DNA of 64,000 nt, from NCBI GenBank assembly GCA_025936675.1, contig JAICSX010000001.1, positions 1 through 64,000 on the forward strand, given 5' to 3'. The notes beneath the pieces were generated by a model, which had not been told where the DNA came from, made no database searches, and was given only the letters and a program-made list of their open reading frames with translations. A program made the translations under genes and the position numbers. Source of the DNA: Sphingomonas sp. (GTDB lineage: Bacteria; Pseudomonadota; Alphaproteobacteria; Sphingomonadales; Sphingomonadaceae). This document shows, piece by piece, positions 45,410-55,054 of the stretch. Positions within the stretch are counted from its first letter, which is position 1; each line of letters opens with the position of its first letter.

Positions 45410-46561
45410 ATGGCGAGCATGGGGCTGGGCACGCAACCTGAAAACATCCTCGACCTTCCCACGCCCGCCCTGCTGCTCAATCGCTCGCGTCTCGAACGAA
45501 ACGCCGCGCGAATGCGCGACAAGGTCCGCTCCCTCGGCGTGACGCTGCGCCCGCACGTAAAGACGTCCAAGTCGATCGATGTGCTTCGGGTGCTTTCCGG
45601 CGGCGAAGACGTGCCGATCACCGTCTCGACCCTGGCCGAGGCTCGCTACTTCTTCGCGCATGGCGTGACCGACATCCTCTACGCCGTCGGGGTCGCGCCA
45701 GTGAAGTTGCCGGAAATCGCCGATCTGATCCGCGCCGGATGTAGGCTGCGGATCATCCTCGACACGCCGGAGGCTGTTGAAGCGGTGTGCGCATTTGCTG
45801 ATGCCGAGCAGGTAAAGATCGAAGCGCTGATCGAGATCGACAGCGACGGCCACCGTGCCGGAGTCGCGCCCGACGATCCGTTACTGATCGAAATCGGCCG
45901 TCGCCTCGGTCCGAGCCTTGCCGGCGTGATGACCCATGCCGGCGCATCCTACGATTGCCGAACGCGCGACGAGTTCGAAGCCATGGCCGAGCAGGAGCGC
46001 GCCCTCACGGTCGAAGCCGCAGAGCGCCTGCGTGCTGCCTGCCTGCGTTGCCCGATCGTCAGCGTCGGCTCGACCCCGACGCTACACTACGCGCGAAGCC
46101 TCGACGGCGTGACCGAAGTACGCGCGGGTGTCTGTGCATTCGGAGACCTGGTGCAGGCCGAGCTCGGTACGTGCGGCATCGCCGACATCGCGATCGGCGT
46201 GCTCGCCAGCGTGATCGGCCACAATCGCCAGCACGGCCGCGTGCTGATCGACGCCGGCTTCCTCGCGCTGAGCCGCGACCGCGGCACTGCTGATCTACCG
46301 GTCGACTGGGGCTTTGGCGCGGTCTGCGACCCGGTGAGCGGTGAAATCATCGAAGGCGTGACTCTCTCCTCGACCAACCAGGAGCATGGGATCATCACCG
46401 CTCGATCGGGCGAGATCGACTTCGACCGCTTCCCCGTCGGCAGCCGGGTCAGAATACTGCCCAATCATGCCTGCGCCACGGCGGCGGCATATGACCGCTA
46501 TTTCGTGACGGATGGCGGCGGTGCGATCGAAGCGGTGTGGGATCGCGTCAACGGCTGGTGA
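45410..46561 (+). CDS. D-serine dehydratase / D-threonine aldolase-like PLP enzyme
   Basis: 383 residues of the alanine-racemase-like DSD1 family. The PLP lysine is in R-P-H-V-K-T-S-K. The C-terminal Zn-binding His/Cys pair appears as N-H-A-C-A-T, typical of eukaryotic-type D-serine dehydratase and D-threonine aldolase. Substrate preference between D-Ser and D-Thr cannot be read. It starts 26 bases after the tRNA; the ATG at 45419 is an alternative. Confidence 0.88.
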   Translation: MASMGLGTQPENILDLPTPALLLNRSRLERNAARMRDKVRSLGVTLRPHVKTSKSIDVLRVLSGGEDVPITVSTLAEARYFFAHGVTDILYAVGVAPVKLPEIADLIRAGCRLRIILDTPEAVEAVCAFADAEQVKIEALIEIDSDGHRAGVAPDDPLLIEIGRRLGPSLAGVMTHAGASYDCRTRDEFEAMAEQERALTVEAAERLRAACLRCPIVSVGSTPTLHYARSLDGVTEVRAGVCAFGDLVQAELGTCGIADIAIGVLASVIGHNRQHGRVLIDAGFLALSRDRGTADLPVDWGFGAVCDPVSGEIIEGVTLSSTNQEHGIITARSGEIDFDRFPVGSRVRILPNHACATAAAYDRYFVTDGGGAIEAVWDRVNGW

Positions 46562-46632
46562 TCAGCCGCACCAAGGTAGTTGAACGAAGTCCCATGAGCC
46601 GCCAACCTGCCGACAAATCGGTGGGAGGTCCC

Positions 46633-47082
46633 ATGAAACTCCAAGTTTCTATCGCGTCAGCGGCTCTATTGCTTGCTGCTGCCGCACCCGGATGGCAGGC
46701 GAAGACGCTCGCTTCGGCGGCGCCGTTCATCGACAAAGCAAATGATGAGTGGACGCGCGCAATCGTCAGCGGGAACTCCGACGTGCTCACTGCTCCCTAT
46801 GCCGAGAAAGGCATCTTCGTTGGGCCTGATGGTTCGGTCAGCATCGGCAAGGCCGCCGTGCGCGCAATGTATGCGAGCCGCCCCGCAAGCGTGAAGGTGC
46901 TGAAAGCCTCGATCAAGAGCGACGGCCGCGCCGCGCACGACCCCGATGACGTCTACGAATGGGGAACCGCATCGATGACCGTAAGGCGTGGCGGCACTGT
47001 AAAGCAGGCGTCTGGCCGCTACCTTACCGTCTGGCATCACGAGAACGGCGCCTGGTTGATCACGCGCAATATTGCCTTCTGA
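46633..47082 (+). CDS. secreted NTF2/SnoaL-like (DUF4440) protein
   Basis: 149 residues. A signal peptide (S-I-A-S-A-A-L-L-L-A-A-A-A-P-G) is followed by an NTF2-like fold: A-N-D-E-W-T-R-A-I-V-S-G-N, F-V-G-P-D-G, V-Y-E-W-G-T-A-S and Y-L-T-V-W-H-H-E-N-G-A-W. Function unknown. GGGAGG precedes the ATG at 46633. Confidence 0.8.
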   Translation: MKLQVSIASAALLLAAAAPGWQAKTLASAAPFIDKANDEWTRAIVSGNSDVLTAPYAEKGIFVGPDGSVSIGKAAVRAMYASRPASVKVLKASIKSDGRAAHDPDDVYEWGTASMTVRRGGTVKQASGRYLTVWHHENGAWLITRNIAF

Positions 47083-47134
47083 GCGAAGCATCGGCTGGGC
47101 TGGCGCGTTTTCTCCGTTGAAAGGAGAAATCGAA

Positions 47135-47317
47135 ATGCCAGCCAAATCAAAATCCCAGCAAAAAGCCGCCGGAGCTGCGCTCTCGGCCAAGCGCGGGGAC
47201 ACGCCCAAGAGCGAGCTCAAGGGAGCGTCCAAGTCGATGATGTCGATGAGCGAGAAAGAGCTCGAGAAGATGGCGTCGACGAAGCGCAAGGGTAAGCCTG
47301 AGCACGTCGGCGACTAA
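47135..47317 (+). CDS. small basic DUF3008 family protein
   Basis: 60 residues, highly Lys/Ser/Ala-rich. [16 protein letters not shown] and [11 protein letters not shown] match DUF3008. It is preceded by AAGGAG. The family's role is unknown; it may be a stress or nucleoid-associated protein. It converges with etfA, and the stop codons overlap. Confidence 0.85.
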   Translation: MPAKSKSQQKAAGAALSAKRGDTPKSELKGASKSMMSMSEKELEKMASTKRKGKPEHVGD

Positions 47318-48243
47318 AGCTTCTCGGTCAGCTCGGGCACGATCTTGAAGAGGTCGCCGACGAGGCCGATGTCCGCAACCTGGAAGATCGGCGCTTCCTC
47401 GTCCTTGTTGATGGCGATGATCGTCTTCGAATCCTTCATCCCCGCGAGGTGCTGGATCGCGCCCGAGATGCCGATCGCGATATAGACCTCGGGAGCGACG
47501 ATCTTGCCGGTCTGCCCGACCTGGTAATCGTTGGGCGCATAGCCCGCATCGACTGCGGCGCGACTCGCGCCGACCGCTGCACCGAGCTTGTCGGCGAGTG
47601 GGTCGAGCAGGGCATGGAACTGCTCGCTGCTTCCGAACGCGCGGCCGCCGGAAACGATGACCCCTGCACTGGTCAGCTCGGGCCGCTCGCTCTTCGAGGC
47701 TTCGAGGCCGACGAAGCTGCTCGTGCCCGGATCGCCCGACGCCTCGAGCTGCTCGACCGATGCAGAACCACCGTCAGCTGCGGCTTTCTCGAACGCCGTC
47801 GTTCGGACGGTGATGACCTTCTTCGCATCTTTCGATTTGACGGTCGCGATCGCGTTGCCGGCGTAGATAGGCCGCGTGAACGTATCCGGCCCCTCAACCG
47901 AGAGGATGTCGCTGACCTGCATGACGTCGAGCAATGCCGCGACACGGGGCGCAATATTCTTGCCGGTGGTCGTTGCCGGAGCAACGAACGCGTCGTGGCT
48001 GTCCATCAGCTTGGCCGCGACAGGCGCGACGGCTTCAGCCAATTGGTGCTCGAGTGCCGGCGAATTCGCCACATAGACCTTCGCCACACCGGCAATCTTC
48101 GCCGCCGGTTGCGCAACGGCATCGGCATGGTTGCCAGCAACCAGCGCATGCACTTCACCAAGCATCGACGCCGCCGTGACGGTCGCCAGCGTCGCGTCCT
48201 TGATCGACTTTCCGTCGTGCTCGACCAGAACCAGAACGCTCAT
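47314..48243 (-). CDS. etfA: electron transfer flavoprotein alpha subunit
   Basis: 309 residues. It binds FAD and passes electrons from acyl-CoA and other dehydrogenases to ETF-ubiquinone oxidoreductase. The C-terminal FAD domain shows [19 protein letters not shown] and G-Q-T-G-K-I-V-A-P, ending with N-K-D-E-E-A-P-I-F. It overlaps etfB by four bases. Confidence 0.97.
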   Translation of the reverse strand: MSVLVLVEHDGKSIKDATLATVTAASMLGEVHALVAGNHADAVAQPAAKIAGVAKVYVANSPALEHQLAEAVAPVAAKLMDSHDAFVAPATTTGKNIAPRVAALLDVMQVSDILSVEGPDTFTRPIYAGNAIATVKSKDAKKVITVRTTAFEKAAADGGSASVEQLEASGDPGTSSFVGLEASKSERPELTSAGVIVSGGRAFGSSEQFHALLDPLADKLGAAVGASRAAVDAGYAPNDYQVGQTGKIVAPEVYIAIGISGAIQHLAGMKDSKTIIAINKDEEAPIFQVADIGLVGDLFKIVPELTEKL

Positions 48244-48989
48244 TTCGCAATCCCCAGACCCTTGAGACGCTCGACCAGCTCGTCGACGCTTCCAACCTTG
48301 ATTCCAGCCTGGCGCTTTGCCGGCTCGACGACCTTCAACGTCTCGATCCGCCGCGCGACGTCGACGCCGTAATCGCCCGGCGACTTGGTCGCGAGCGGCT
48401 TCGATTTCGCCTTCATGATGTTGGGCAGCGACGCGTAGCGCGGCTCGTTGAGGCGAAGATCGGTCGTGACCACCGCCGGCAAATTGAGCTTCACGGTCTC
48501 GAGGCCGCCGTCGACCTCACGGGTCACGGTCACGGAATCCCCACCTGGCTCGACCTTCGACGCGAAGGTGCCCTGCGGCCAGCCGAGCAGCGCCGCCAGC
48601 ATCTGCCCCGTCGCATTATTGTCGTCGTCGATCGCCTGCTTGCCGAGGATGATCATGCCCGGCTGCTCCTCTGCGGCGATCTTGGCGAGGATCTTGGCGA
48701 CGGCGAGCGGCTCGACCTCTTCATCGGTCTGGACGAGGATCGCGCGGTCGGCGCCCATGGCGAGCGACGTCCGCAGCGTCTCCTGCGCCTTCGCCGGCCC
48801 GATCGACACCGCGACGATCTCAGTCGCGATGCCCTTTTCCTTCAGCCGGATCGCTTCCTCGACTGCGATCTCGTCGAACGGGTTCATGCTCATCTTCACG
48901 TTCATGAGATCGACGCCGGAGCCGTCCATCTTAACGCGCGGCTTCACATTGTAGTCGATGACGCGTTTGACCGCGACCAGCAGCTTCAT
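48240..48989 (-). CDS. etfB: electron transfer flavoprotein beta subunit
   Basis: 249 residues. [21 protein letters not shown] and [11 protein letters not shown] match EtfB, which binds AMP and the partner dehydrogenase. It follows sucC by 12 bases, so sucC-etfB-etfA is likely one operon. Confidence 0.97.
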   Translation of the reverse strand: MKLLVAVKRVIDYNVKPRVKMDGSGVDLMNVKMSMNPFDEIAVEEAIRLKEKGIATEIVAVSIGPAKAQETLRTSLAMGADRAILVQTDEEVEPLAVAKILAKIAAEEQPGMIILGKQAIDDDNNATGQMLAALLGWPQGTFASKVEPGGDSVTVTREVDGGLETVKLNLPAVVTTDLRLNEPRYASLPNIMKAKSKPLATKSPGDYGVDVARRIETLKVVEPAKRQAGIKVGSVDELVERLKGLGIAK

Positions 48990-49001
48990 GATGTTCTCCA
49001 G

Positions 49002-50207
49002 TTAAGCAGCAACCGGCGCCTTAACCTCGGCGACGATCTTCCTGGCGGCGTCGCCGAGGTCGTTGGCGGCGATGATCGGAAGGCCGCTCTGCGCCAGGAT
49101 GTCCTTGCCCTGCTGTACGTTCGTCCCTTCGAGCCGGACCACCAGTGGGACGTTGAGCGAAACTTCGCGCGCCGCGGCAACGATTCCATCCGCGATGATG
49201 TCGCAGCGCATGATCCCGCCGAAAATGTTGACGAGGATTCCCTTCACGGCCGGATCGCTGAGGATGATCTTGAACGCCGCGGTGACCTTCTCCTTCGACG
49301 CGCCGCCGCCGACATCGAGGAAGTTGGCCGGCTCCGCACCCTCGAGCTTGATGATGTCCATCGTCGCCATGGCAAGGCCGGCGCCATTCACCATGCAGCC
49401 GATCGAGCCGTCGAGCTTGATGTAGCTGAGGCCGTACTTCGACGCCTCGATCTCCATCGGATCCTCTTCCGAGAGATCGCGCAGCTCCTGAAGCTGCGGA
49501 TGCCGGAAGTCTGCATTGCTGTCGAAGCCGACCTTGGCGTCGAGCACCATCAGCTGCCCCTGGTCGGTAACGGCGAGGGGATTGACCTCGATCTGCGAGG
49601 CGTCTGTGCCCAGGAACGCATCATAAAGCTTGGCGAGGACCCTGCCTGCCTGCTTGGCGAGATCGCCGGTGAGGCCGAGTGCCGCAGCGACCTCGCGGCC
49701 ATGGTGCGGCATCAGGCCCGTCGCGGGATCGACGGTGATGGTCGTGATCTTCTCGGGCGTCTCGTGCGCCACCTTCTCGATCTCGACTCCGCCCTCAGTC
49801 GAAGCGACTACGGCCACGCGTCCACTCTCGCGGTCGACCAGGAGCGCCAGGTAAAATTCCTTGGCGATGTCGACGCCGTCGGTGATGTAGAGCCGCTGGA
49901 CCTGCTTGCCGGCCGGTCCGGTCTGGACCGTCACCAGAGTCTTGCCGAGCATCTCCTGTGCGTGCTCGCGCACCTCGTCGACCGAGTGAGCGAGGCGGAC
50001 GCCGCCCTTGGCGGAATCGCCGAGCTCCTTGAACTTGCCCTTCCCGCGGCCGCCGGCGTGGATCTGCGCCTTCACGACCCACAGCGGCCCGGGCAGCTTC
50101 TGGGCCGCCTCGACGGCCTCATCGACGCTCATTGCCGCATAGCCCGCCGGCACGGGAACGCCGTACTTCGCGAGCAGCTCTTTCGCCTGATATTCGTGGA
50201 TGTTCAT
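49002..50207 (-). CDS. sucC: succinyl-CoA synthetase (ADP-forming) beta subunit
   Basis: 401 residues. The N-terminal ATP-grasp domain ([12 protein letters not shown]) and the C-terminal CoA-ligase domain with [13 protein letters not shown] and G-G-I-M-R-C-D are complete. It forms the TCA-cycle enzyme with SucD, whose gene is not adjacent. It is divergent from dinB with 31 bases between the starts. Confidence 0.96.
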   Translation of the reverse strand: MNIHEYQAKELLAKYGVPVPAGYAAMSVDEAVEAAQKLPGPLWVVKAQIHAGGRGKGKFKELGDSAKGGVRLAHSVDEVREHAQEMLGKTLVTVQTGPAGKQVQRLYITDGVDIAKEFYLALLVDRESGRVAVVASTEGGVEIEKVAHETPEKITTITVDPATGLMPHHGREVAAALGLTGDLAKQAGRVLAKLYDAFLGTDASQIEVNPLAVTDQGQLMVLDAKVGFDSNADFRHPQLQELRDLSEEDPMEIEASKYGLSYIKLDGSIGCMVNGAGLAMATMDIIKLEGAEPANFLDVGGGASKEKVTAAFKIILSDPAVKGILVNIFGGIMRCDIIADGIVAAAREVSLNVPLVVRLEGTNVQQGKDILAQSGLPIIAANDLGDAARKIVAEVKAPVAA

Positions 50208-50238
50208 GGCCGGGCGCCTTAATCAGATAGGCGTCCCG

Positions 50239-51321
50239 ATGCAAAGCGCCGAGCACCCGACCCGTAAGATCATCCACGTCGACATGGACGCCTTCTACGC
50301 GTCGGTGGAACAGCGAGACGACCCGGCGCTCAGGGGCAAGCCGGTCGCGGTCGGCGGCGGCCATCGCGGCGTGGTGATGGCGGCCAGCTACGAGGCGCGC
50401 AAATACGGCGTCCGCTCGGCAATGCCAGCGGTCACTGCCAAGCGCCGCTGCCCCGAGCTCATCTTCGTCAAGACGCGCTTCGACGTCTATCGCGCGGTGT
50501 CGCAGCAGATCCGCGCGATCTTCCTCGATTATACCGATCTCGTCGAGCCGCTGAGCCTCGACGAAGCCTATCTCGACGTGACCGAGGACCGGCACGGCCT
50601 CGGCAGCGCCCGGGCCATCGCCGAAGATATCCGTCGCCGAATCCGCGAGCAAACCTCCCTCACGGCGTCGGCCGGGGTCAGTTATTGCAAGTTCATCGCG
50701 AAGCTCGCCTCCGATCACCGCAAGCCCGACGGCCTCTGCGTGATCACGCCCGAGAAAGGGCCCGAGTTCGTCGCATCCCTTCCGGTGGCCCGCTTCCATG
50801 GCGTCGGGCCGGTCACGGCCAAGAAGATGGAGCAGCTCGGGATCGTCACCGGCGCGGACTTGCTCGAGTGGAGCCTCCCAGCGCTGCAGGCGCACTTCGG
50901 GAGCTCGGCGGACTGGTACTGGCGTATCGCCAGGGGGATCGACGAACGCGAGGTCAAGCCCGATCGGCCATACAAGTCGGTGAGCGCCGAACGCACCTTC
51001 GATGAGGACTGCAGGGATCCCGAACGGCTTTCAGCCGAGCTCGAGCGCATTGCCGGCTACGCGTGGGAACGGGTCAGGCGCGCCGAGGTCACCGGACGGA
51101 CGGTGACCCTCAAGATCAAATTTGGCGATTTCACGATCATCACCCGCTCCAAGAGCTTCACCACGGCGGTTCCGGATCTCGAAGCGTTTACGGCAACCGG
51201 CCAGTCGCTTCTCTCCGCTCTGCACCCCTTATCGAAAGGTATAAGGCTGCTCGGACTGGGGCTCCACAATCTAAGTGAAAACCCGATTGACGAGCCGGTC
51301 CAACTCGGACTCGCAATCTGA
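50239..51321 (+). CDS. dinB: DNA polymerase IV (Y family)
   Basis: 360 residues. The translesion polymerase has the active-site motifs I-H-V-D-M-D-A-F-Y-A-S-V-E, A-A-S-Y-E-A-R-K-Y-G-V and P-L-S-L-D-E-A-Y-L-D-V-T, then the finger/thumb HhH (G-V-G-P-V-T-A-K-K-M) and little-finger domain. I saw no SOS box in the short divergent space. The start at 50239 is the first Met that gives the standard N-terminus. Confidence 0.95.
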   Translation: MQSAEHPTRKIIHVDMDAFYASVEQRDDPALRGKPVAVGGGHRGVVMAASYEARKYGVRSAMPAVTAKRRCPELIFVKTRFDVYRAVSQQIRAIFLDYTDLVEPLSLDEAYLDVTEDRHGLGSARAIAEDIRRRIREQTSLTASAGVSYCKFIAKLASDHRKPDGLCVITPEKGPEFVASLPVARFHGVGPVTAKKMEQLGIVTGADLLEWSLPALQAHFGSSADWYWRIARGIDEREVKPDRPYKSVSAERTFDEDCRDPERLSAELERIAGYAWERVRRAEVTGRTVTLKIKFGDFTIITRSKSFTTAVPDLEAFTATGQSLLSALHPLSKGIRLLGLGLHNLSENPIDEPVQLGLAI

Positions 51322-51488
51322 GGTTAGTTGTGATATAAAATTGTCATACGGGGCCGCGAGCGATTCAGCTGCGGCCTTAAATTCAAGGGAAGCCAAGAAA
51401 ACAGGCAGTAGGGCCGCGACCGCCGGGTCGTTTTGGGGGACGATGCGCGATGCGCCGGCTCTCTCTGCCGCATTTGGAAAGGTGAGCA

Positions 51489-52022
51489 ATGGCTACAAAG
51501 GCGCTTAGCTTCGACGTCGGTGATTATGTCGTGTACCCCAAGCATGGCGTTGGCCGGGTCGTCGAGCTTCAAAGCACCGAAATCGCAGGTACCCGTCTGG
51601 ATCTCTACGTCCTTCGCTTCGAGAAGGAGAAGATGACGCTCCGGGTTCCCGTCAACAAGGCGGACTCGGTCGGCATGCGCAAGCTCTCGTCGGACAAGAC
51701 GATGAAGGATGCTCTGGAGACCCTCAAGGGCAAGCCCAAGGTCAAGCGCACCATGTGGTCGCGCCGCGCCCAGGAATATGAAGCGAAGATCAACTCGGGT
51801 GACCTGACGTCGATCGCGGAAGTCGTGCGCGATCTGTTCCGCCCCGACGATGCGCCGGAGCAGAGCTATTCGGAGCGGCAGATCTTCGAAGCGGCTTCGT
51901 CGCGCCTGGCGCGCGAGCTTGGAGCGATGGAGCAGACCGACGAGAAGTCGGCGCTCGCCAAGATCCTCGACATCCTCAACAAAGCCTGGCCAATCCACAA
52001 CAAGGCGAGGGAAGACGCCTAA
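51489..52022 (+). CDS. CarD/CdnL-family transcription regulator
   Basis: 177 residues. The N-terminal RNA-polymerase-interacting domain opens with F-D-V-G-D-Y-V-V-Y-P-K-H-G-V-G-R-V. The C-terminal helical DNA-binding domain has the conserved W in R-T-M-W-S-R-R-A-Q-E-Y. CdnL proteins stabilise open complexes at rRNA and growth promoters. The 167-base gap upstream contains an AT-rich patch (51331-51345) that could be its promoter. Followed by a terminator. Confidence 0.93.
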   Translation: MATKALSFDVGDYVVYPKHGVGRVVELQSTEIAGTRLDLYVLRFEKEKMTLRVPVNKADSVGMRKLSSDKTMKDALETLKGKPKVKRTMWSRRAQEYEAKINSGDLTSIAEVVRDLFRPDDAPEQSYSERQIFEAASSRLARELGAMEQTDEKSALAKILDILNKAWPIHNKAREDA

Positions 52023-52047
52023 GTCTTCCGAACTTCGGTTTATCGAG

Positions 52048-52076
52048 AGGGCGCCCATGTGGCGCCCTTTCTTTTT
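52048..52076 (+). terminator. rho-independent terminator after carD
   Basis: AGGGCGCC (52048-52055) pairs with GGCGCCCT (52061-52068) around a 5-base loop, followed by TTTCTTTTT. Confidence 0.85.
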
Positions 52077-52141
52077 GGGCATTGCCGACTCGGTCTACAA
52101 GGCGTATTAGTGTTATAAGACACCAGTGAGGAGCGTTGAAC

Positions 52142-53080
52142 ATGTCCCGGTCGCTCGCGATGGAAATCCTCTCCGCAATCGCATCTTCGGCTCGCCAGGC
52201 GCGCCACCGCGAGGATGATGGCCCCGACGCTGAGCGCGATTTCGATGTGGGCGCGTTCGAACGCGTCGAGATCGCCGCACCGTTCGACGTCGACATCCGG
52301 ACCGGCGACCGACCAAGCGTCCACGCGAGCGGGCCGGAGAACCTTCTCGAAGAAATCATGGTCGAGGTCCAAGGTGATCGCTTGTTCATCGGCTGCGACG
52401 GTGATTGCGACGCCGACGTCCAAGTCACCGTGACGGTATCGCACCTGCGGTCGCTTCGGAGCTCCGGATCAGGCGATGTGACGGTCAAGAAGGTGAAGGG
52501 CGACGACTTCGATTGTGCCTGCAGCGGCTCGGGCGACCTGTCGATCGATTCAATTGACGTCGGCAAGCTAAAGCTGTCGGCAGCCGGCTCCGGCGATGTC
52601 CATATCGATAAGATACGCGCTGACGAGATGGATGCCGGGACCATGGGCTCGGGCGATCTCGACCTCGACGGCGTCGAAGGTTCGGTCTTCAAGCTGAGGC
52701 TGAACGGCTCCGGCGACGCCAGCATCGGCGAATATAGCGGCGACCGGCTCGAAGCGAGTCTGACCGGCTCCGGCGACCTTGCGCTCGAAGCGATCGACGC
52801 CGGCTCGGCCAAGCTCTCCATCTTCGGTTCTGGAGACGTATATTTCGGCGACGGACGGGTGAACGCGCTTTCGCTGGAGACTGCCGGATCGGGCGACATC
52901 AGCACCGAAGGCGTCGAAGCAGAGCAAGCGACGATCTCGGTCTGCGGCTCGGGCGACATTTCGGCCCAGGTGACCGGCAAGGCCGAGATCAGGGTCATGG
53001 GCTCGGGCGACGTTTCCGTCACCGGCGGTGCCAAATGCTCGGTCGTCGGCTGCGGCTCCGGCGAGATCAGCTTTTCATGA
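52142..53080 (+). CDS. DUF2807 (GIN-domain) beta-helix protein, no signal peptide
   Basis: 312 residues. The DUF2807 'head-GIN' fold appears as ~12 repeats of a G-S-G-D-[VLI] turn spaced about 20 residues apart, predicting a right-handed beta-helix. Unlike its two downstream paralogues it starts with M-S-R-S-L-A-M-E-I-L-S-A and has no convincing signal peptide. It may therefore be cytoplasmic, or use an unrecognised route. GAGGAG precedes the ATG at 52142. The family's role is unknown (often cell-surface or adhesin-like). Confidence 0.88.
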   Translation: MSRSLAMEILSAIASSARQARHREDDGPDAERDFDVGAFERVEIAAPFDVDIRTGDRPSVHASGPENLLEEIMVEVQGDRLFIGCDGDCDADVQVTVTVSHLRSLRSSGSGDVTVKKVKGDDFDCACSGSGDLSIDSIDVGKLKLSAAGSGDVHIDKIRADEMDAGTMGSGDLDLDGVEGSVFKLRLNGSGDASIGEYSGDRLEASLTGSGDLALEAIDAGSAKLSIFGSGDVYFGDGRVNALSLETAGSGDISTEGVEAEQATISVCGSGDISAQVTGKAEIRVMGSGDVSVTGGAKCSVVGCGSGEISFS

Positions 53081-53145
53081 CGCGGCCGCTTGCCGGATGA
53101 GGCCTTTCGCCTAAGCAATATGAAGAACAGCGGGAGAGATTGAAT

Positions 53146-53868
53146 ATGCGCACGTCCGCCGTTGCGGTGATCGCCGCCTCCACAGCCCTCGCGGGCTGCC
53201 ATGCCGGTGCCCAGGATGTAGGCCCCACAGTCTCGCGCAACTACCAGGTCGCGAACTTCCAGAAGATCGAGGTTTCGGGCCCATACGAGGTCGATGTCCG
53301 GACCGGCGGCAATCCCGGAGTCTCGGCGCAGGGCGGTGAAAAGCTGCTCGAGCGGACAACTGTGGAGGTCGAGGGCGACCGGCTCGTGATCAAGCCCGAA
53401 CATAATGGCGGGATGTTCCACTTCAGCTTCGGTTCGCGCGGCAGCGCGCACTTCACGGTCACGGTGCCGCAGTTGAACAGCGCCTCGATTGCCGGATCGG
53501 GCGACATCAGTGTCGACCGCGTTGCCGGCCAGAGCTTCGACGGGTCCGTCGCGGGATCGGGCAGCCTCGACGTCGGCGCGCTCGAAGTGCAGCAGCTGAA
53601 ACTGTCGATTTCGGGATCGGGCGGAATCAAGGCTTCGGGCGGCAAGGCGCAGACGGCGGAATATGAGATCGGCGGTTCGGGCGACATCGACGCAGGCGCG
53701 GTGCAGACGCAGCAGGCCAAGGCTTCGATCGCCGGCTCGGGCGACATCAAGGCAAACGCAAGCGGCACCGCCGACGTCAGCATTATGGGCTCGGGCGACG
53801 TCGCGGTCACCGGGGGCGCCAAGTGCAATGTCGACAAGCACGGGTCGGGCAGCGTCAACTGTTCGTAA
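53146..53868 (+). CDS. DUF2807 (GIN-domain) lipoprotein
   Basis: 240 residues. The signal ends at A-L-A-G-C, a lipobox, predicting an envelope-anchored lipoprotein. The body repeats the G-S-G-D/S-I turns of the beta-helix, and the end has A-V-T-G-G-A-K-C, like its upstream neighbour. GGGAGAG lies upstream of the ATG at 53146. Second of three paralogues. Confidence 0.9.
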   Translation: MRTSAVAVIAASTALAGCHAGAQDVGPTVSRNYQVANFQKIEVSGPYEVDVRTGGNPGVSAQGGEKLLERTTVEVEGDRLVIKPEHNGGMFHFSFGSRGSAHFTVTVPQLNSASIAGSGDISVDRVAGQSFDGSVAGSGSLDVGALEVQQLKLSISGSGGIKASGGKAQTAEYEIGGSGDIDAGAVQTQQAKASIAGSGDIKANASGTADVSIMGSGDVAVTGGAKCNVDKHGSGSVNCS

Positions 53869-53915
53869 GGCGCGCTTTTAGAGCCTCGTTAACCACGATC
53901 GTGGAAGGTGGGCGC

Positions 53916-54611
53916 ATGCGCACCTTCCTCATCGCTGCAACCGCAAGCCTGATACTTGCTTCTCCGGTCCACGCTGCAACGCGTAACTTCGGCATCACGG
54001 GGTTCACCAAGATCCGGGTCGAGGGCCCCTACAAGGTCACGCTCACGACCGGCGTTGCACCATTCGCCAAAGCCACTGGGTCGGCAACCGCGCTGGACCG
54101 GGTCGCGATCGACGTGCGCGGAGACACGCTCGTCGTACAGACGAACCCGAGCGCCTGGGGCGGCTATCCAGGCGAAAATCCCGGCCCCGTCGAGGTGGCC
54201 ATCGGCACGCATGACCTCAGCAGCGCGAGCCTGACGGGCGCCGGAAGCATTGCAATTGACCGCGTGCAGGGTCTCACGTTTTCGCTCGCCGTTCAGGGCT
54301 CGGGAGCGGCTGAGATCGGCAATGTTGCCGCCGACCAGATGGAGGTGAACCTCGCCGGGACCGCCAGCGCGAAGCTGAAAGGCAGGGCGCGGAGCGTCAC
54401 CGCGCTGGTCCGCGGCCTTTCGTCACTCGACGCGGCAAACCTCACCTCCCCCGAAGTGCACATCACTGCGGACGGTTCGTCGACGATCGACGCCAATGTG
54501 ACCGATACGGCGCGTGTCGATGCCTGGGGACCCGCGACGATTCGGCTTAGCGGACGCCCATCCTGCACCCTGAAAGTAACCGGCTCGACGAACGTCAGCG
54601 GCTGCCGCTGA
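53916..54611 (+). CDS. exported DUF2807-like protein
   Basis: 231 residues. The signal peptide is M-R-T-F-L-I-A-A-T-A-S-L-I-L-A-S-P-V-H-A-A. The body retains DUF2807 spacing and the F-T-K-I-R-V-E-G-P-Y opening, but many G-S-G turns are degenerate. The strongest ribosome site (GGAAGGTGG) fixes the ATG at 53916. It converges with the DUF1489 gene two bases later. Confidence 0.87.
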   Translation: MRTFLIAATASLILASPVHAATRNFGITGFTKIRVEGPYKVTLTTGVAPFAKATGSATALDRVAIDVRGDTLVVQTNPSAWGGYPGENPGPVEVAIGTHDLSSASLTGAGSIAIDRVQGLTFSLAVQGSGAAEIGNVAADQMEVNLAGTASAKLKGRARSVTALVRGLSSLDAANLTSPEVHITADGSSTIDANVTDTARVDAWGPATIRLSGRPSCTLKVTGSTNVSGCR

Positions 54612-54613
54612 TC

Positions 54614-55015
54614 CTAAACGAGCGCAAGTGCTGCGAGGCGGCCGTAGAGCGGTGCCGGCAACTCGCCGACGCCGCTCGAATCGCCATCGGCGGAAGGCGC
54701 GTCTTTATCTTCGAGATAGCGCCAACCCTGATGTGCGCGGCGTGGCATCGGCGACACCCGGACAAGGTCCGCCGAGCAGACGATATCGATGCGGCCATCG
54801 TCGCGATCCTCGAAGCGCAGGATTTCGATCCCCGCGACCAGCCGATGCTTGACGATCCAGTAGAGCCTACCGCCGATCAGCTCCGGTGCGCGCTTCGGGC
54901 GCATCCGGGTTGCGACGCGCACCTCGCCATTGGCACATCGATTGGCGATCCGCTGTTGCAGCGCCTCGACGTCGCGACACGCGAAGGCGACCTTGGTCAA
55001 ATGAAGCGTCGGCAC
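54614..55015 (-). CDS. DUF1489 family protein
   Basis: 133 residues. L-H-L-T-K-V-A-F-A-C, R-M-R-P-K-R-A-P-E-L-I-G-G-R-L-Y-W-I-V-K-H-R-L and R-A-H-Q-G-W-R-Y-L match alphaproteobacterial DUF1489. The family is of unknown function. It precedes no co-directional partner closely. Confidence 0.87.
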   Translation of the reverse strand: MPTLHLTKVAFACRDVEALQQRIANRCANGEVRVATRMRPKRAPELIGGRLYWIVKHRLVAGIEILRFEDRDDGRIDIVCSADLVRVSPMPRRAHQGWRYLEDKDAPSADGDSSGVGELPAPLYGRLAALALV

Positions 55016-55054
55016 GTTTCTCTGGTGCCGAAATACCCCATGATTCGCAATTGC

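Noticed and set aside
51976..53841. 621-residue minus-strand frame rich in S-P-E-P repeats
   Set aside because: The apparent repeats are the reverse complement of the G-S-G-D turns of the DUF2807 genes.
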